DNA from: CAYJQO01 sp964372445
Lineage (GTDB): Bacteria > Patescibacteriota > Minisyncoccia > UBA6257 > GWB1-50-10
Length of the DNA stretch: 23,186 bases
Direction: 5' to 3'
NCBI GenBank assembly: GCA_964372445.1
Contig: CAYJQO010000008.1
Location: 1-23,186, forward strand
The notes beneath the pieces were generated by a model that saw nothing but the letters and a program-made list of their open reading frames with translations, was not told where the DNA came from and ran no database searches. A program made the position numbers and the translations under genes. Position 1 is the first letter of the stretch. The number at the start of each line of letters is the position of its first letter. Of the stretch, positions 19,858-23,186 are shown in pieces.

Positions 19858-20904
19858 CTAGCCATGCCGGATCACCACCACGTCACCATCCTGAACCACG
19901 TAGTCCTTCCCCTCGAGCCGCAGCATGCCCTTCTGTTTCGCCTGGTTCCAGGCATTTGCCCCTGAACCTGTCGAAGGGCTACCTACTTTGAGGAGCTGTT
20001 CCCAGTTGATCGCCTCGGCACGGATAAACTTCGCCTCAAAGTCGCTGTGTATCACACCCGCAGCTTGCGGCGCCTTGGTGCCTCGCTCAATGGTCCAGGC
20101 ACGTGTCTCGTCCTCCCCCGTGGTGAAGAAGCTGATAAGGTTGAGCGTGCGGTACGCTCTCCGGATGAGCTCGGGGATTGCCGTGGCCGTGCGGAGATCA
20201 GCAACGAGGTACTCCGCGTGGAGGGCAGCGATCCGCTCGAGGAGCGCCTCTGGTACATCAGCTTGATTCCCGTTCAGGAGGAAGAGCTGTGGCTTGGCGG
20301 TGAGGAGGTTGAGCTCACGGATGATTCCCGCATGCACACCGGGCCTGCGCCCGATCGGATCAGCGGCCAGGAGCTTCCCCTGACCCAGCACGGTCCTGAT
20401 GCTTGCCAGGGCATCCCGGAGCTGGACCGCCTCCCGAGCGCCGGCCCGCGCCTCTCCTTCAGCCTTGTGGAGCCGTCGCTCGACCGCCTCGAGGTCTTTG
20501 AACGCGAGCTCGGTCTCGATAGTCTCGAGGTCGCGCACCGGATCGACGCCGCCCTCAATGTGGACGATCTCCTCTCCCCCGAAGCACCGAACCACGTGCA
20601 CGATCACACTCACCTCCCGGATGTGGGAAAGGAACTGGTTGCCGAGTCCCTCTCCGCGGTTTGCCCCCCGAACAAGCCCGGCGATGTCAAAAAACTCAAC
20701 GATGGCCGGTACCACCTTCGCCGATTTGGAGAGAGCCGCAAGTGTATCAACTCGCTCGTCGGGCACCGGCACCACGCCAACGTTCGGGTCAATGGTCGCG
20801 AACGGGTAGTTCGCAATCACCACCTCCTGCCGGGTGAGGAGCTTGAAGAGCGTGGACTTCCCAACGTTCGGGAGCCCGACGATGCCGATCGAAAGAGATG
20901 ACAT
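19858..20904 (-). CDS. ychF: YchF/OLA1-family ribosome-associated ATPase
   Basis: YchF belongs to the Obg-related TRAFAC P-loop family. It prefers ATP, binds the ribosome and is linked to stress responses. The 348-aa protein has GLPNVGKST (10-18), NYPFATIDPNVG (32-43), D-I-A-G-L-V-R-G-A (73-81) and a Q-L-F-L-L-N-G-N-Q (G4 region, altered from the usual N-x-x-E). A coiled-coil arm follows, then a C-terminal TGS domain ending LEGKDYVVQDGDVVVIRHG. Residues about 308-316 (GSPSTGSGA) form an insert encoded by a palindromic repeat at 19957-19980. ATG 20904 is 1 nt after the stop of the C39 peptidase gene (TAAAATG). No ribosome site is visible, so coupling to that gene is likely. Confidence 0.95.
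   Translation of the reverse strand: MSSLSIGIVGLPNVGKSTLFKLLTRQEVVIANYPFATIDPNVGVVPVPDERVDTLAALSKSAKVVPAIVEFFDIAGLVRGANRGEGLGNQFLSHIREVSVIVHVVRCFGGEEIVHIEGGVDPVRDLETIETELAFKDLEAVERRLHKAEGEARAGAREAVQLRDALASIRTVLGQGKLLAADPIGRRPGVHAGIIRELNLLTAKPQLFLLNGNQADVPEALLERIAALHAEYLVADLRTATAIPELIRRAYRTLNLISFFTTGEDETRAWTIERGTKAPQAAGVIHSDFEAKFIRAEAINWEQLLKVGSPSTGSGANAWNQAKQKGMLRLEGKDYVVQDGDVVVIRHG
19957..19980. repeat. dispersed palindromic repeat (TTCGACAGG-type) inside ychF
   Basis: On the minus strand GCCCTTCGACAGGTTCAG with flanking G/C bases forms an imperfect hairpin. This matches, from memory, a palindromic repeat scattered through many environmental bacterial genomes. It commonly yields in-frame peptides such as SPSTGSG when it lands in genes, as here. 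No second copy is seen in this window. Confidence 0.6.
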
Positions 20905-20905
20905 T

Positions 20906-21412
20906 TTATTTGTATACAGCTATTAATTGTCTAATGATTAGTTCGTCCGGATTTATATATTCTCCGGTAAAATCAAACCATACTTTCATAAAATCGTCTT
21001 TTTCAATCTTTCGTAACTTCCCTATTTCCGGATCCTGTAAATAAATAAATTCATCGTCTAAACCAACAACCACTGAGTAGTGGCCATCAGCAACCTCTGA
21101 ATCTTCGTAGTCGGTCCGGCCCCGGGTAAACCAGTTCACGATTACAGGCACTTTTTTATCCAGCCACATTTGAATGTCTTCAAAGGTGCTATCGATTTTT
21201 ATTTCCACCTTAAATCCTAATTCTTCAGCGGCTTTTTTAATTCCCTGGTCATCGGTTCCCAATTCATCGGTGGTGCCGCAAAGCTTTGCAATTTCCTGTT
21301 CTGACTTTTCAAATCCATAGTAATCAAAAACCATCTTGAGGCTGGCTGGACCGCACATGCTTTGGTGAAGCGTTTCCTGGAATGGTTTTACTGGCAATAA
21401 ATCTTGTTTCAT
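20906..21412 (-). CDS. C39-like papain-fold cysteine peptidase
   Basis: A 168-aa soluble protein of the peptidase C39-like (C39_2) type. The N-terminal F-Q-x4-Q-S-M-C20-G-P-A-S-L gives the oxyanion Gln17 and catalytic Cys20. H111 in D-G-H-Y-S-V-V-V-G and D127 in L-Q-D-P complete the triad. Family members cut peptides, including leader peptides after double glycine, but many stand-alone ones have unknown substrates. No transporter domain is attached. ATG 21412 is chosen; an in-frame extension to 21532 would overlap the preceding ligase and add non-conserved residues. The gene is clearly AT-rich. A promoter at 21435-21463 lies inside the upstream terminator region, and the stop abuts ychF. Confidence 0.8.
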   Translation of the reverse strand: MKQDLLPVKPFQETLHQSMCGPASLKMVFDYYGFEKSEQEIAKLCGTTDELGTDDQGIKKAAEELGFKVEIKIDSTFEDIQMWLDKKVPVIVNWFTRGRTDYEDSEVADGHYSVVVGLDDEFIYLQDPEIGKLRKIEKDDFMKVWFDFTGEYINPDELIIRQLIAVYK

Positions 21413-21446
21413 AAAAAAAGAGGTTACACTGTTGAGCATAACCTCT
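21413..21446 (-). terminator. intrinsic terminator of the ATP-grasp gene, abutting the next start codon
   Basis: On the minus strand an 8-bp stem (21446-21439 with 21426-21419) with a 12-nt loop is followed by seven T residues (21419-21413). The very next bases are the ATG of the peptidase gene. Confidence 0.7.
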
Positions 21447-21463
21447 TGGATGACCGAAATCAA
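21435..21463 (-). promoter_or_regulatory. promoter of the C39 peptidase gene, overlapping the terminator
   Basis: On the minus strand TTGATT (21463-21458), 17-nt spacer, TATGCT (21440-21435). The start near 21428 would omit the upstream arm of the terminator hairpin, so the new transcript escapes it. Confidence 0.5.
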
Positions 21464-21467
21464 CCGG

Positions 21468-22808
21468 TCATTTGCCGAAAATACTGAGCAATCGTTGCTG
21501 CAGTTTCTGGCCCTCGGAACGATTCGGAGCAATGACGATGTAACCCAGCACCGGATTCCATTCGCTGATCAGGGTAACGATCACACCCATCTTCTCTCCG
21601 TTGATGGGATAAAGAATGGTCTTGAGTTTTTCCAAAAGCTCCTGAGGATCCATTTTCTTTTTCCCATAGAGAAATGAATCGTGGGACAGCAGGTATGCTG
21701 CCTTTTCATATTCTCTACCAAACAGATGTCGCGCCACGTCGTAGACGTGAGTTCCACCGGTTCTTCGGGTGTTGGTTTCCACGACATAGATCTCACCGGT
21801 TTTTGAGACTATGAAATCGATATCAAAGTAGCCGCGGTAGCCCAGGTACCAGTATCGTTCGCCGATAATGTTCCCGATGCCCAGCAATTTCTTGGAGAGA
21901 GAATCGGAAAGCGCGCCTTTCCCGATCTCCACTCCCAAAAATACGCCAGCATCGTTGACCACCTGGCCGCAGTGATAGGTAAACGAAGCCCCTTCGTTGG
22001 TAACCAGCATTTCAGTTGAGGGCGATCCTCCGGCGACTTCGATGTCGGGCTCTACGAATTCTTCAACCACGATGCTGGTATCTTGCCAGATGACATCGTT
22101 CTTGAGCGTCCTGGCAACCGTTTTCTGGAAAGGCGGAAAAGAAGAGTATTCTTCAAGTCGCAGAATTTTTACTCCCCACCCCGATTCCCCGAAGTTGGAC
22201 TTGAGCACCGAGGATGAAGCATTCGCGTAGAACCACTCTGCTATAATTTGGGCTTCTTTCGTACGCTGGACGACGAATCCTTCCGGGATTTTCACTTCCC
22301 TGTGTTTAGAGCCCAGCCTGAGCATCTCCGCGCGGAAGCCTGCCTTGGAATTCAAGTAAGGGACAGTCCAAAGGCAGTTATCCGGCGACTTTTCATTCGC
22401 CGTGAGTTCCAAGCCCATTCCCTTGAGCTTGGCAATCAATTTCAGGAAATCCTGGGTCACGGCGTATGGAGATAGGTTGATACTAGGATTTTTCCTTATT
22501 TCCCCGGCGATCAGTTTCAAAAAGCCCTTGTCTTCCAAAACTAATGAGCACAGGTTGATGCCTCCGGTCTTGGGAACCACGTTGATGACGTTGCTAAATC
22601 CCAGTGCCTGTTTGTTTGCTTCGAAAAGCGCTGCAGGGATTGGGTAAGGAGTGACGACGATCTTGTCGTCGCTTTCCCAGAAGAACGCCCTCTGGGAAAG
22701 CGAGAGCTCGTGGCTGATCCTTTCTCTTCCTCGCCTGGTGTGGCTGTCTTTGGTCAGGATCTCCTGGAACGCTTCTGCGGTGTTGGCGATCAGAATTGAC
22801 TTGAACAC
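21468..22808 (-). CDS. pre-ATP-grasp/ATP-grasp peptide ligase-like protein
   Basis: A 446-aa protein with an ATP-grasp core. Visible elements are V-L-K-S-N-F-G-E-S-G-W-G-V-K (nucleotide-binding loop), V-V-E-E-F-V-E-P-D-I-E (hinge) and G-Y-F-D-I-D-F-I-V. The metal site follows as V-V-E-T-N-T-R-R-T-G-G-T. The N-terminal about 170 residues, ending V-P-Y-L-N-S-K-A-G-F-R, resemble the pre-ATP-grasp domain of PGM1-type peptide ligases. It likely joins an amino group to an acyl-phosphate, but the substrate is unknown. GTG 22808 is preferred because AAGGAGG (22814-22820) lies 5 nt upstream. The in-frame ATG 22835 overlaps the previous stop in an ATGA and is the alternative (455 aa). Composition is intermediate between the AT-rich peptidase and the GC-rich core. 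Confidence 0.75.
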   Translation of the reverse strand: MFKSILIANTAEAFQEILTKDSHTRRGRERISHELSLSQRAFFWESDDKIVVTPYPIPAALFEANKQALGFSNVINVVPKTGGINLCSLVLEDKGFLKLIAGEIRKNPSINLSPYAVTQDFLKLIAKLKGMGLELTANEKSPDNCLWTVPYLNSKAGFRAEMLRLGSKHREVKIPEGFVVQRTKEAQIIAEWFYANASSSVLKSNFGESGWGVKILRLEEYSSFPPFQKTVARTLKNDVIWQDTSIVVEEFVEPDIEVAGGSPSTEMLVTNEGASFTYHCGQVVNDAGVFLGVEIGKGALSDSLSKKLLGIGNIIGERYWYLGYRGYFDIDFIVSKTGEIYVVETNTRRTGGTHVYDVARHLFGREYEKAAYLLSHDSFLYGKKKMDPQELLEKLKTILYPINGEKMGVIVTLISEWNPVLGYIVIAPNRSEGQKLQQRLLSIFGK

Positions 22809-22831
22809 GGACTCCTCCTTTCTTGGGGTTG

Positions 22832-23186
22832 TCATGACTGGTACCTCTGGCGAGCGATTGAAACAATCTTCTCGACCAGATCCTCAAAACTGATTCCCAC
22901 GAAACTCGCCATCATGGTGAGTGTGTTATTCAGTCCGTGGGTGTTCGGGCCGATGCCTGGATTGTAGTTTACCTCCAAAAGCCAGGGGTTTCCTGCGCCA
23001 TCCACGCGATAATCCATTCTCGCATAGTCGCGGCATTCAGTTGCCTCGTAGGCAATCCTGGTGTATTCCTCAAGCTTCCTTGCCGTTTTCCTTGGCAAAG
23101 ATGCCCTGATCATCTGCTCTTTCTTGCCACCCCACTTGTATTCGTAGGAACGAATCTTTTCAAATGGAGATTGAGCTTCCGGAAAG
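22832..23186 (-). CDS. D-Ala-D-Ala-ligase-like ATP-grasp protein, 5'-truncated by the window edge
   Basis: Only the last 117 codons are present; the frame stays open to the window edge. The segment C-R-D-Y-A-R-M-D-Y-R-V-D...L-L-E-V-N-Y-N-P-G-I has the pattern of the D-alanine-D-alanine ligase C-terminal ATP-grasp domain. The Glu and Asn of its E-V-N bind Mg2+. True Ddl proteins have N-P-N-P-G or N-T-x-P-G here, so Y-N-P-G-I suggests a Ddl-like ligase of uncertain substrate. The stop overlaps the possible ATG start of the next ligase (TCATGA), so the two ATP-grasp genes are coupled. Whether it serves the cell wall or a separate peptide pathway cannot be told from this fragment. Confidence 0.72.
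   Translation of the reverse strand, partial: FPEAQSPFEKIRSYEYKWGGKKEQMIRASLPRKTARKLEEYTRIAYEATECRDYARMDYRVDGAGNPWLLEVNYNPGIGPNTHGLNNTLTMMASFVGISFEDLVEKIVSIARQRYQS

Noticed and set aside
20047..20901. Long open frame antisense to ychF (284 codons)
   Set aside because: It mirrors a strongly conserved gene and has no ribosome site or family motif; GC-rich coding sequence often leaves open antisense frames.
1..23186. CRISPR array, insertion sequence or attachment site
   Set aside because: No regularly spaced direct repeats, transposase motifs or terminal inverted repeats were seen.

Overview
This is a gene-dense bacterial window of 23.2 kb with no rRNA, tRNA, CRISPR array or insertion sequence that I can recognise. 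The organism looks like a small-genome bacterium that makes peptidoglycan, plausibly a Patescibacteria/CPR or similar uncultured lineage. That placement is inferred from the compact overlapping genes, the many short orphan proteins, the diverged versions of conserved enzymes and near-leaderless starts. No marker gene here proves it.

Right two thirds (about 9.1-20.9 kb, all minus strand). Read in the direction of transcription, a tightly packed housekeeping block carries ychF, scpA, a 62-aa membrane protein, scpB, a D-Ala-D-Ala carboxypeptidase, mraY, a D-aminoacylase-like amidohydrolase, ftsW, murG, gltX, an EnvC-like M23 peptidase and a small exported protein. murC lies further along the same strand at 5.6-7.0 kb. 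Many junctions are ATGA overlaps or 1-nt gaps, so long co-transcribed units are likely. The block couples lipid I/II synthesis (MurC, MraY, MurG), septal polymerisation (FtsW), wall trimming (DacA-like, EnvC-like) and chromosome condensation (ScpA/ScpB). The place murD normally holds between mraY and ftsW is taken by the amidohydrolase, which has lost its metal-binding HxH.

Left third (0-9.1 kb). This is an accessory zone of small, mostly single-gene units on both strands. Several have their own sigma70-type promoter and intrinsic terminator. Recognisable members are an ASCH-domain protein overlapping a family-4-like uracil-DNA glycosylase, an MTH1-like Nudix hydrolase, a PD-(D/E)XK nuclease with a Cys/His insert, a zinc-ribbon protein and a possible Roadblock/LC7 protein. 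Two orphan genes (2110-2622 and 3331-3759) look like diverged paralogues. A second piece of this zone (7.0-9.1 kb) separates murC from the rest of the wall cluster.

Both ends are visibly more AT-rich than the core. The left edge has a putative HExxH metalloprotease. The right edge (20.9-23.2 kb, minus) has a truncated D-Ala-D-Ala-ligase-like ATP-grasp gene, a second pre-ATP-grasp-type ligase and a C39-like cysteine peptidase that runs directly into ychF. This trio looks like an acquired peptide-ligation/processing cassette. The regulatory layout is unusual: murC, gltX, the PD-(D/E)XK gene and the 62-aa membrane protein have -10 elements so close to their start codons that leaderless or nearly leaderless mRNAs are predicted. 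At 21.4 kb a terminator hairpin and the next gene's promoter share the same bases.
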